DNA of 64,000 nt from Apteryx mantelli. Its lineage: Eukaryota; Chordata; Aves; Apterygiformes; Apterygidae. Under the pieces are notes generated by a model. That model did not search any database. It was not told the DNA's origin and saw nothing but the letters and a program-made list of their open reading frames with translations. Made by a program: the position numbers and the translations under genes. The stretch spans positions 21,782,001 through 21,846,000 of the forward strand of contig NC_089981.1 of assembly GCF_036417845.1 (NCBI RefSeq), in the 5' to 3' direction. Positions 21,004 through 31,800 of the stretch are shown piece after piece (the first letter of the stretch is position 1; every line of letters starts with the position of its first letter).

Positions 21004-24000
21004 TTTTAAACCTTTCCTTCTTCTTTTTAGGCCTTTTACTTTCCATCAGAAATTACCCGCCGTCCCGAGGAAACACGCCCGCGAGCGAGTGAATCCCCGC
21101 GCGCGGGAAAGAGGAAGCACCGCGCGCGGGCCGGGGGCTGCAGCTGCTTTCCGGTAACTCGCTCTCGCTTCTCCGGGGCCGCCGGCGCTGGCGGGGGGGG
21201 GGAGCCACCGCGGTGCGGCGCTTCCCCAAAAACGGGCAGCGCCTGTGCAAGCGCGAGGCTCCGGCGGCGCGGAGGGGAAGCGGCGCCGGGACGGGCAGAG
21301 CCGCTCGGAGGCGACGCGCCGGCACGTGCCCCCTCGGCTTTCCCTGGGGCGCTCGAGCTTTTACTGGGGGGGTGTTGAGACAAAAAAAAAACAAAAATAA
21401 CCAAAAAACCCCCCAAACCCGAGATTCGCTGGAGTTTTGCGAACGGGCCAGTGCTCGCCCTGGGGCTCGGGCGGGCGGAGGGTGCTGGCGACCCGGGGGG
21501 CGAAGCTTGCGGCTCTCGGTCTCTTTTCCCCTTGCCGCCTCCCGCTGGGCAGGAAATCCGCCCCTTGCTCTCTGGGAAGCGCTGCCGGCGGCTTTCGCGG
21601 AGCGCCTCCGCGGTGTGCCGGGAGATTTCCCTCGCCCTTCGAGGAAATTCCCCCCGCTCCTTCGCCACGGTTGAAGCCCGAACGGGCAGCGCGGAGGCCA
21701 AACGGACTCGGATGCCAAAAGGCTTTAATCTCGGCTCTACGGGCGATTTTATGGATTTCCAGGCTTCCCCGTCTCGCTGTGGCCGGGCGGAGCAGCCGCG
21801 CGGGTCTCGATGGGCCCCATTGCGCCCGTGTGGGGTTTTTCTTTAGGAAACCATCCCCTTTGCTTTCCAGGATTTCCCCCCGTTGCTTTCCAGGAAATGT
21901 TCTTGCTTCCTAGCAAATATTCCCCTTGCTTTCCAGGCAACGTCTCCCTTGGTTTTTAGCAATCCTACCTGTTGCTTTGCAGGAATTGCCCACTTCCAGG
22001 AAACTTCCCCTTTGCTTTCCCAGAGCTTTCACCATTGCTTCCTAGGATTTTCTCCCTTGCTTTCTAGGCATTTTTCTCCTCTGCATTCCAGGAGTTTTCC
22101 CCCATTCCTTTCGGAGAAGCGGCCCGTGTTATTTCCTATGAACACCTCCACTGCCTTTTAGGAAATTTCCCTGTTGATTTCCAGGAAACTTCTCTTTCAC
22201 TCCCTAGGAAATTACAGTTTTTTCCTAGGAAACTACAGGGTTTTTTTTCTAGGAAATATCTCCTTTATTTCTAGGAATTTTCCCCATTTGCACTTCAGGA
22301 CTTCCTCCAGGGTTTGCCAAGAAAGTTTATTGTTGCTTTCCAGGAGTTTTTACCCTGCCGCTCTAGGCCCTGCCTTGCTCGCTCTCCAGGAAGCGTACGC
22401 CTTTGGTTTCGGGATTCCCATATTGCTTTCTAGGAATTATCCCTACCGCTTCCCAGGAAAACTGCCCCTTCGCCTCCTGGGCGCTTTCTCGCTTGCTTTC
22501 TAGGAAATTTCCCCCTTGGTTTGCAGCAATGCTCCGAGGAATTGCGCTCTGGGAATCGCCGCCGCTGCTTCCTAGGAAATCGCTGCACTTTCTGGGCAAT
22601 GTCCCCGCTGCTTTCTAGGAAATGTCCCCTCGCTGGCTGGGAAGTTCCCCCCCCCTTCCGCTTCCTAGGAATTTTGCCCTTCCTGCTTTTCAGGAAACAG
22701 CTTCTCTTTGTGGGAGGTTTTCCTTTTTGCTTCCTAGGAATTCCCCCCCCCCTTTTTTTTTGGTTTCTAGGAATCCCCCTCTCCCATTTTGCTTTCTAGC
22801 AATGTCTCCCCTCCCCCCCCCTTTTTTTTTGCTTTCTGTGTATCCCCCCCTCTTTTTTCCCTTTCCAGGAATCTTCCATTTTTGCTTTCCAGGAAATAGC
22901 TTCACTTTCTGGGAGATGTCCTGCTTTGCTTTCTAGGGATTTTTCTCATTTTATTTATTTATGCTTTCTAGGAATCTCCTCCCCTTTTTTCCTTTCCTTT
23001 CCAGGAATCCCCCCCTTTTTTTTTTTGCTTTCTAGGAATTTTCTCCCTTTTTTAATGTTCTAGGAATCCCTCCTTTTTTTTTTTTTTTTTTTTGCTTTCT
23101 AGGAAATTCTCCCCTTTCTTTTTGCTATCCAGGAATTGTCCCTGCCTCTTTTTTTTTTTTTTTTTAGGGTTGTCTAGGAAATGTTTTCCCCTTTTTTGCT
23201 TTCTAGGAATTCCCCCCCTTTTTTTTGCTTTTTAGGAATCCCCCTCCTTTTTTCCTTCTTTTTTTTTTTTTTTTTTTTGGTTTCTAGGAATTTTATCCCT
23301 TCTTTTGCTTTCTAGGAAATTTTCCTTTTTTGTCTTTTTCCTTTCTAGTCCCCCTCCCTTTGTTTTTGCTTTCTAGGAAATTTTCCACCTTTTTTGGGGG
23401 GGCTTTTTAGGAATTTTTTTCCCTTTTTTTGCTTTCTAGGAATTCCCCTCCTTTTTTATTTTTCTTTTTCTTTGCTTTCTAGGAATTTTTCCTCTTCTTT
23501 TCCTCTCTGCTTTCTAGGAATTTTTCCTCCCCCCTTCTAGGACTCCCCCTTTTTTTTTTTTTGCTTTCTAGGAATTCCCCCCCTCTTTTTTTTTTTGCTT
23601 TCTAGGAAATTTTTCCCCTTTTTGCTTTCTAGGAATTTTCCTTTTTCTTTTTGCTTTCTAGGAATTTTTCCACTTTTTTTTTTTTTTTTTTGCTTTCCAG
23701 GAATTTTTTCTTTTCTTTTTTTTTTTTTTTTTTTTTGCTTTCTAGGAATTTTCCTTTTTTCTTTTTGCTTTCTAGGAATTTTTCCTCCCTTTATTGCTTT
23801 CTAGGAATTTCCCCTCTTTTTTTTTTTTTTTTGCTTTCTAGGATTTTTTTCCCTTTTTTTTGCTTTCTAGGAATTTCCCCCTTTTTTTTGCTTTCTAAGA
23901 AATTTTCCACCCTTTTTTTGCTTTCTAGGAATTTTCCTTTTTCTTTTTTGCTTTATAGGAAATCCCCCCCCCTTTTTTGCTTTCTAGGAAATTTTCCCTT

Positions 24001-26479
24001 TTTTTTTTTTGCTTTCTAGGAATTTTTCCTCCTTTTTTGCTTTCTAGGAATTTTCCTTTTTCTTTTTGCTTTATAGTTTTTTTGCTTTCTAGGAATTTTT
24101 CCTCCCTTTTTTGCTTTCTAGGAATTTTCCTTTTTTTTTTTTTTTTTTTGCTTTCTAGGAATTTTTTTCCCTTTTTTTTGCTTTCTAGGAATTTTTCCTC
24201 CTTTTTTGATTTCTAGGAATTTTCCTTTTTTTTTTTCTTTTGCTTTCTAGGAATTTTTTTCCTTTTTTTGCTTTCTAGGAATTTTTCCTCCTTTTTTGCT
24301 TTCTAGGAATTTTCCTTTTTCTTTTGGCTTTATAGGATTTTTTTCCTTTTTTGGCTTTCTAGGATTTTTTTTTCCTTTTTTTGCTTTCTAGGAATTTTCC
24401 CTTTTACCCCTCTTTTTTTTTTTTTTGGCTTTCTAGGAATTTTTCAACTTTTTTTGCTTTCTAGGATTTTTTTTCCCTCTTTTTTGCTTTCTTGGAAATT
24501 TTCCACTTTTTTTGCTTTCTAGAAATTTTTTTCCCCTTTTTTGCTTTCTAGGAAATTTTCTTTTTTTTTTTGCTTTCTAGAAATCTTTTTCCTTTTTTTT
24601 GCTTTCTAGGATTTTTTTGCTTTCTAGTAATTTTTCCTTTTTTTTGCTTTCTAGGAATTCTCCTTTTTTTTTTTTTTTTTTTTTTTGCTTTATAGGAATT
24701 TTTTCTTTTTGCTTTCTAGGAAATTTTTCCCCTTTTTTTGCTTTCTAGGAATTTTCCTTTTTTCTCTTTGCTTTATAGGAGTTTTTTGCTTTCTAGGAAT
24801 TTTTTCCCTTTTTTGCTTTCTAGGAATTTCCCCCCTTTTTTTTTGCTTTCTAAGAAATTTTCCACTTTTTTTTTGTTTTCTAGGAATCTTCCTTTTTCTT
24901 TTTGCTTTATAGGAATTTTTTCCCCTTTTTTGCTTTCTAGGAAATTTTCCCCTTTTTTTTGCTTTCTAGGAATTTTTCCTCCTTTTTTGCTTTCTAGGAA
25001 TTTTTCCTTTTTCTTTTTTGCTTTATAGGATTTTTTTCTTTTTTTTGCTTTCTAGGAATTTTTCCTCCCTTTTTTACTTTCTAGGAATTTTCCTTTTTCT
25101 TTTGGCTTTATAGGATTTTTTTCCTTTTTTTTTTTTTTTTTTGCTTTCTAGGATTTTTTTTTTCCTTTTTTTGCTTTCTAGGAATTTTCCCTTTCCCCCC
25201 CTTTTTTTTTTGCTTTCTAGGAATTTTTCTTTTTTTTTTTGCTTTCTAGGAATTTTTCAACTTTTTTTGCTTTCTAGGATTTTTTTCCTTTGTTTTGCTT
25301 TCTAGGAATTTTTTCACTTTTTTTTGCTTTCTAGGAATTTCCCCCCCCCCTTTTTTGCTTTCTAGGAAATTTTCCCTTTTTTTTGCTTTCTAGGAATCTT
25401 TTTTCCTTTTTTTGCTTCTAGGTTTTTTTTGCTTTCTAGTAATTTTTTCTTTTTTTTGCTTTCTAGGAATTCTCCTTTTTTTTTTGCTTTATAGGAATTT
25501 TTTCTTTTTGCTTTCTAGGAATTTTTTCCTTTTTTTAACTTTCTAGGAATTTTTCCTCCTTTTTTGCTTTCTAGGAATTTTTCTTTTTCTTTTTGCTTTC
25601 TAGATTTTTTTCCCCTTTATTTGCTTTCTAAGAATTTTATTCCTTTTTTTCACTTTCTAGGAATTTTTTGCTTTCTGGAAATTTTTCCTCCTTTTTTTGC
25701 TTTCTAGGAATTTTCCTTTTTTTTTTTTCCTTTATAGGAATTTTTTCTTTTTGCTTTCTAGGAAATTTTCCCCTTTTTTGCTTTCTAGGAATTTTCCTTT
25801 TTCTTTTTTTGCTTTCTAGATTTTTTTTTCCCCTTTTGCTTTCTAGGATTTTTTTCCCTTTTTATGCTTTCTAGGAAATTTTCCCCTTTTTTGCTTTCTA
25901 GGGATTTTCCCTTTTTTTGCTTTCTAGGGATTTTCCTTTTTTCTTTTTGCTTTCTAGGAATTTTTCCTCCCTTTTTTGCTTTCTAGGAATTTCCCCCCCC
26001 TTTTTTTTTTTTTTCTTTCTATGAATTTTCCTTTTTCTCTTTGCTTTATAGGAGTTTTTTTTTCTTTCTAGGAATTTTTTCCCTTTTTTTGCTTTCTAGG
26101 AATCTTTTTTCCCTTTTTTTGCTTTCTAGGAATTTTCCTTTTTCTTTTTGCTTTACAGGATTTTTTTTCCTTATTTTTGCTTTCTAGAAAATTTTCCCTT
26201 TTTTTGCTTTCTAGGAATTTCCCACTTTTTTTGCTTTCTAGGAAATTCCCCCCCTTTTTGCTTTCTAGGAAATTTCTTTCCTTTTTTTTTTTTTTTTTTT
26301 TTTTGCTTTCTAGGAAATTTTTTTCCCTTTTTGCTTTCTAGGAATTTTCCATTTTCTTTTTGCTTTCTAGGAATTTTTTTTCCCCTTTTTTGCTCTCTAG
26401 GAATTTTTCCCCTTTTTTTTTTGCTCTCTAGGAATTTTTTCCCCTTTTTTCCCTAGGAATTCCCCTCCTTTTTTCTTTT

Positions 26480-27460
26480 TAGAAAGCAAAAAAGGGGGGG
26501 AAATTCCTAGAAAGCAAAAAGGAGAGATGACAATTCCTATAAAACAAAAGGAAAAAAGGAAAATTCCTAGAAAGCAAAAAAAAAAAGGAGAAAAGGAGGG
26601 AATTCCTAGAAAGCAAAAAAGTGGAAAAATTCCTAGAAAGCAAAAAAAAAAAGGGGGGGGGACACTAGAAAACAAAAAGAAAAAGGAAATATTCCCAGAA
26701 AGCAAAAAAAAAGGGGGGGAATTCCTAGAAAGCAAAAAAGGAGGAAAAAATTCCTAGAAAGCAAAAAAAAAGGTGGGGGGGAGGAAATTCCTAGAAAGCA
26801 AAAAGTGGGAAATTCGGGGGGGGGAGCAAATTCCTAGAAAGCAAAAAAAAAGGGGGGGGGAATTCCTAGAAAGCAAAAAGAAGGGGAATTCCTAGAAAGC
26901 AAAAAAAAATCCTAGAAAGCAAAAAGGGAAAAAAGGAAAAAATTTCCAAGAAAGCAAAAAAGGGGGGAATTCCTAGAAAGTAAAAGGAAAGGCAAAGGAA
27001 AGGCAAAGGAAAGGCAAAGGAAAGGCAAAGGAAAGGCAAAGGAAAGGCAAAGGAAAGGCAAAGGAAAAATCTTAGAAAGCAAAAAAAAAGGGGAGGAATT
27101 GCTAGAAAGCAAAAAGAAGGGGGAACTTCCTAGAAAGAAAAAAGAAAAAGAAAAGGGGGGAATTCCTAAAAAGCAAAAAAGAAAGGAGGAGGGAATTCCT
27201 AGAAAGAAAAAAAAAGTGAAAAAGGGTGGTAGGAAATTCCTGGAAAGGAAAGAAAGTGAGAAAATTCCTAGAAAGCAAAAAAAAAGGGGGGGATTCATGG
27301 AAAGCAAAAAAAGAAAAGGGAGAAAATTCCTGGAAAGCAAAGAAAAAAAGGGGAGGAGAGTCCTAGAAAGCAAAAAAAAGGAAAAAATCCTAGAAAGCAA
27401 AAAAAAAAGGAATGCGTAGAAAGCATGAAAGGGAGGAAATTCCTAGAAAGCAAAAAAAAA
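26480..27460 (-). repeat. Inverted segment of the minisatellite
   Basis: The same repeat read in reverse complement (TTCCTAGAAAGC followed by A/G-rich spacers). Strand switches occur near 26480 and at 27438-27491, where the two orientations face each other around a short AT-rich spacer and form a near-perfect hairpin. Strand composition flips from pyrimidine-rich to purine-rich across the segment. Confidence 0.9.
26986..27068. repeat. Nested 11-bp tandem repeat GGAAAGGCAAA
   Basis: About seven perfect copies of an 11-mer inside the inverted part of the array. Near-perfect identity implies very recent slippage or amplification. It replaces the usual spacer of one unit. Confidence 0.9.
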
Positions 27461-27904
27461 AATTTTTAACCCTTTTTTGCTTTCTAGGAATTTCCCCTTT
27501 TTGCTTTCCAGGCAATGTCGGTCTTATTTTTGAAGAAATTTCACTTTTGCTTTCCAGGTAATTTCCCTTGTCGTTTAGGAATTTCCCCCTTCCTTTCTAA
27601 GAATTTTCCTCCTCTGTTTTCTAGCCCCTCTCCCTCTGAATTTCTAGGAAATTCCTCCATTTTTTCCTAAGAAGTCCCTCGTGCTTTCCTGGCTATTTCC
27701 CCCCCTCTGCTGTCTAAGGCTTTTTCCCTTTTTGCTTGCCAGGAAATTTCCCATTGACTTCCCGGCTGTTTTGCTGAGCCCTTCCCAACCTGGTAAAAGC
27801 ACAGCTACTGCCCAGCAGGGCGTCTTCGTGCTCTGTTTGGAGCCCCTCTGCTTTCCCTCCCTCTCTCCCAAGCCGCTCCTCCAGGTGCCTGCTCGGTGCT
27901 GCGG

Positions 27905-30470
27905 GTCTTTCCTCTTGGTCTTCCTAGTCTCATTCCTGCACGCTTGGACGACCTTCCTCTAATGCTCCCAGGCAGCCTGTCCCTGCTTCCGTCTTCTGTG
28001 CACTTCCTCCTTCTGTCTGAGTTTTGCCAGGAGCTCCTTGTTCATCCATGCAGGTCTCCTGGCCCCTTTGCTCGGCTGCTTGCTCATTGGGATGCACCGC
28101 TCTTGAGCGTGGAGGAGGTGATCCTTGAATATCGACCAGCTCTCTTGGACCCCTCTTCCTTCTGCAGCCTATCCCATGGGATTCTTCCAAGAAGGTCCCT
28201 GAAGAGGTCAGTTTGCTCTCTTGCAGTCCAGTGTTGTGATCATATTTTTGCCCTGCTTTCTCCTTGCAGGATCCTCAACTCCACCATCTCATGGTCACTG
28301 CAGCCAAGGCTGCCCCCAACCTTCAGATCTCCAACCAGTCCTTCCTTGTTTATTAGTACGAGGTCCAGCAGCGCACCTCTCCTCATTGGCTCCTCCACCA
28401 CCTGTGTCTGAAAGTTATCATCATCGATGCTCTCCAGGAACCTCCTGGACTGCTTGTGCCTTGCTGTGTTGTTCCCCCCAGCAGATATCACGGTGGCTGA
28501 AGTCCCCCATGAGAACCAGGGCCTGTGATCATGAGGCTACTTCCAGCTGTCTGTAGAAGTCCTCATCTGCTTCCTCTTCCTGATCAGGTGGCCTGCAGCA
28601 AACACCCACAACAGTGTCACCCACGTTAGTCTGCCCCTTAATCCTTACCCATAAGCTCTCAACCCACCCATCATGCACCCCTAGGCAGAGCTCAATACAT
28701 TCCAGTTGCTCTCTCACATAAAGGGTGACACTCTCTCCTCACCCTCCTGGCCTGGCCTGGCCTTCCTAAAGAGCATGTAGCCATCCCTGGCAACATTCCA
28801 GCCATGCGAGCTATCCCACCATGTCTCTAACCACAATGAGATCATAGCCCTGTGACTGCACACAGATCTAATTCCTCCTGTTTATTCCCCGTGCTACATG
28901 CATTTGTGTGCTGGCACTTCGGAGAAGTATTCGAGCATGCCGATTTCCCGGGAGGGGTGCAAGAGGTTTCCCCCTAGTCTTGCCTTGCAGTTACTTCCCT
29001 GGCTGCCTGCAATTGCTGGAGATATCCCCACTTAAGCCCTGTTTTGCTGACTGCATCGTCTCTATAACTCTCCCCTTACCCCGTCTTTCCTAGTTTAAAG
29101 CCCTTCTTACCAGGTTGGCCAGCCTGTTGGCAAAGACGCGTGCTCCATTTAGTCAGGTGGATCCCATCTCTCCCAATCAGTTGTTGATCTTCAAACTGGG
29201 TCCCATGATCATAGAAACCAAAACCCTGTTGCCAACACCAGTGGCACAGCCAGTTATTTACCTGGAGTATCCATCTACTTCTCCTTCCATCCTTCCCCCT
29301 CACTGGCAGGACTGAGGAGAAAACAACCTGGGCCCCCACACCCTTGACCACCATTCCCAGAGCTCTGAAATCATGTTTGATACTTTCCAAGTTGCCCTTG
29401 GCAGTATCATTGGTGCCCATGTGGAAGAGCAGCAGTGGGTAGTAGTCAGACAGGTGGACAAGCCTCAGCAGTCTTTCCAAGACATCTCACATCTGAGCCC
29501 CTGGCAGGCAGCAAACCTCTCTAGACAACAGGCCAGGTCAGCAAATAGGTGCCTCCGTCCCCTGCAGCAGGGAGTCACCCACAACAATCACTCACCACTT
29601 CTTCCAGGTGTTCCTGCACAGCACAGAGTCCATCAGCCCAGTTGCTTCACTTGAAGCCATGCTCAGCTCCTCCTCAGCTTGGAGAGCACTGAACCCATTC
29701 ATCAGCTGCAGGGTTTCAGGAGGAGCAAAAGCCTTACTTTTCATACGAGAAGTGACCAGTTTCCAGCCTTCATCTTCTACAAAGTTATGGCTAACTTCAA
29801 CATGGCACAGAGCCTGCCTGCACCTCCACTGCTATGGGAGGTTGAGACTCTTGAAGCTCTAGGGTCTCTGACAATATCCTATTTCTCGCTCTTCTCAGAT
29901 ACTACGCAGCCTGCTTACCTTCTCCCGTGACTCCTTTACCTGGTGACACGGCTCATCACCAACAGCACACCTTCTGCGGAAAAGTTGATTGTCAGCCCCA
30001 GGCGCACGGAGCGACCCCAGGCACTCCCTGCAGCCCGAGACCTGCAGAGCTGCATCTGCTGTCAGAAGGTCTGTCTAGGTGGAAGCCTCCGACATGGCAG
30101 AGGCAGCGACTCCAACAGCTGCTGGAGAAAGCACTCTGCACCATGTCATAACCATAGTCAGGAAGGATACGGTCCTAAGACTGGAGAAGGCAGTTCCTCT
30201 TTGCACTCTTCTGCATGAACTGCACTCTAGGCCTGGCTCTTATATAGCCTCTCCCTAGCGCTGACTAACAGGGTGCTTCAACCACCCTAAACAAGGGTCA
30301 GCTGGAACAAAAGCCCCAACTCCCTCTGATCAGGGGCCACCAACAAAGCTTGTTAGCAGCAGCTATACCTAGCTAGAGCCTCCCAGGAGACACTAGGGCC
30401 TCCTTTAACTGTCCTTGCCTAGCTCTCCTTACCTGTCCGCAGCAAGCACCCTCTCATTCCTCAGAGGGTC
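27905..30470 (-). mobile_element. CR1 LINE, 5' part (5' UTR, ORF1, endonuclease), 3' end lost
   Basis: Read on the minus strand. A probable 5' UTR with a TATATAAG box (about 30238-30246) comes first. Next is the ORF1 start region (ASTxTDLLTADAALQVSG, CRECLG), where the expected glutamine codon of ASTQT is a stop. The ORF1 SGNH esterase-like domain follows (HMGTNDTAKGN at about 29.4 kb; GRDGIHLTK at about 29.15 kb). ORF2 endonuclease parts follow (CIELCLGVHDGWVESLWVRI and VVGVCCRPPDQEEEADEDFY at about 28.6 kb; ESIDDDNFQTQVVEEP and SDHEMVEL at about 28.3 kb). The post-endonuclease linker is recognisable to about 27.9 kb (RRPAWMNKEL-type region, VVQACRNETRK). Frames are broken several times, so it is inactive. 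The reverse transcriptase and 3' UTR are absent: CR1 homology stops just before the minisatellite flank. The 5' limit is approximate. Confidence 0.85.
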
Positions 30471-30589
30471 TCTAGAAAGCCCCCCCCAGCTTCCAACAAA
30501 GGTCTCAGAGGGTCTAAGCAGAGCCAAGAAACTGCTGCGCAAACTGCTTGCATCTGTTTGCTGGCTGTTAGCTGCGCTCAACCATCGAG

Positions 30590-31800
30590 GGCATGACAGG
30601 CCCAAGGGTCTTGGACACCGAGGTGGTTGCCCACATGATGGAGGTGGTCTTGAGAGACCTTGAGCTGGACAGGGTCAGCAGCTTGCAGCCGCATTGCCCT
30701 GCGCTCGTGCCCTCTGGGCTCTGAGCCCCCTGAGCAGAGGCCATGGCTCTCAGGCACCCAACAGCCTTTGAGGCCAGCAAAGAGCGATGGGGAGGAAGCA
30801 GTTCTCCATGGCCCCTGGGGCAATTACTACACTCCCATAGTGGCCCTGCTCTCACCTGTGTCCCCTCCTGGTGCCACAGGTGGTGATCAGCATCCACAAG
30901 AACCTGATGGGCATCAGTGAGGCATCGCTCCAGGCCGTCTGGAACAGGACCCTTTTCCAGATGGCCTGCTTGGCCCCTGATCAGGTGGTCGAGGGCCTGC
31001 TGAACACCTCCCTGCTGTGTGACAGGTACAGGGCCTGCCAGCCTGGAGGACAGCTCTGGAGCTCTGGGGCTATCGCAGGCCAAAGCAGCCCCCCTGACAG
31101 CGTGCTCTGGGTCTGTAGTGTTGCCGGGGCCATGCGGAGGACCCTGGTCCCCAAGCGCTGCCCTGCAGAGGAGGTGCTGAAGGAGCAACTCTCTTGGCTG
31201 TGGGACCAGCCACTGCTCAGGCGGGACAGCTTCATGCCAAAGCATAGCTACATCCTTCCGCTGTGAGTTTCCAGGCGAGGCCTCACTCAGCCCTGCCCAG
31301 GGCTGCACAGCCTGGCCAGAGCAGGCTGCGTGGCCTGGGGCTGGGAGCCCAGGTCCACCTGCCACTCCAGGACCATCCCTCCAGCCCAGGAAGGCTTGTT
31401 TGCTGGTGTTACAGACAGGAGCCTTGGCTTGCCTTGGCATGGCTTGCCTTGCCTTGGCTTCGGTGATCTCTCTGCGAGACCCGTCTCTGGGTGTTTTCTG
31501 CAGGCAATCAGGGTCCTGAACATGATCCTCCTGCTCAAATGATGCAGGAATACCAGGAAAAATGTGGAGGACACACACTAACCTACAAGATTACACTCTG
31601 TGCCCCCAAGGAGCAGCTGCTTGTCCACATGGAGGGGGACATCGCGATGAGCATCCTGTCGCACTACAGAACCAGCTGCCAGGTGGCAGCTCTGGGTGCA
31701 AGAGGTCAGAGATGTCCATGTACCACCAGCTCCAGAGCCTGCTCAGAGTTAGGGCTTCCTGACCTGCATTGTCTCTTTCTAAAGAGCCCCTGAGGAACGA
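30590..31800 (+). pseudogene. Decayed spliced gene fragment, possibly MROH/HEAT-like
   Basis: Exon-like segments on the plus strand. About 30595-30700 encodes VLDTEVVAHMMEVVLRDLEL. 30880-31025 is bounded by a good CAG acceptor and a GT donor and encodes IHKNLMGISEASLQAVWNRT and APDQVVEGLLNTSLLCDR. About 31501-31540 follows a ttttctgcag acceptor (AIRVLNMILLLK, then a stop). About 31545-31690 encodes YQEKCGGHTLTYKITLC and MEGDIAMSILSHYRTSCQVA. The 'VVEGLL..SLLCDR' pattern recalls maestro HEAT-like repeat (MROH) proteins, which are amplified in birds; this is from memory and weak. Stops interrupt it, so it is probably a pseudogene. A long minus-strand open frame (31578-30568) overlaps it but shows no recognisable domain. 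Confidence 0.4.

Larger units (their letters stand above)
20299..21847. other. CpG-rich IRF7 upstream region
   Basis: GC- and CpG-rich DNA, part of a broad CpG-rich block running from about 19.0 to 21.8 kb. It contains a polypurine tract, a (TA)n run and, at 21638-21652, TTCGAGGAA overlapping GGAAATTCCC (GAS- and kB-like). Open frames here are by-products of GC richness; I see no conserved protein. Confidence 0.6.
21848..27770. repeat. Giant minisatellite, core GCTTTCTAGGAA
   Basis: About 5.9 kb of tandem units, each an invariant GCTTTCTAGGAA-like core followed by a T-rich spacer of variable length (unit about 25-45 bp; well over 100 units, not counted exactly). Units at both edges are diverged, with TTTCCAGG and mixed spacers (21848-22990 and 27461-27770). 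The middle is highly homogeneous, which suggests recent amplification there. From about 26480 to 27460 the repeat is inverted (TTCCTAGAAAGC). The core contains TTC-N3-GAA, a STAT consensus, in either orientation. Phe-rich open frames across the array are translation artefacts. The array lies between IRF7 (transcribed away from it) and a CR1 fragment. Confidence 0.95.

Noticed and set aside
23595-26456. Many Phe/Leu-rich open frames in the minisatellite
   Set aside because: They are translations of TTT/CTT tandem repeats with no start context, splice support or family resemblance.
21848-27770. CRISPR-like regular repeats
   Set aside because: Vertebrate context, spacers are T-rich homopolymers of irregular length, no cas genes; a minisatellite.
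21848-27770. Heat-shock elements
   Set aside because: HSEs need GAA and TTC spaced by two bases in alternating triplets; here the spacing is three bases (TTC-N3-GAA), which fits STAT instead.
30568-31578. 336-codon minus-strand open frame
   Set aside because: No recognisable domain; it overlaps plus-strand exon-like segments with better splice signals, and GC-rich DNA gives such frames by chance.
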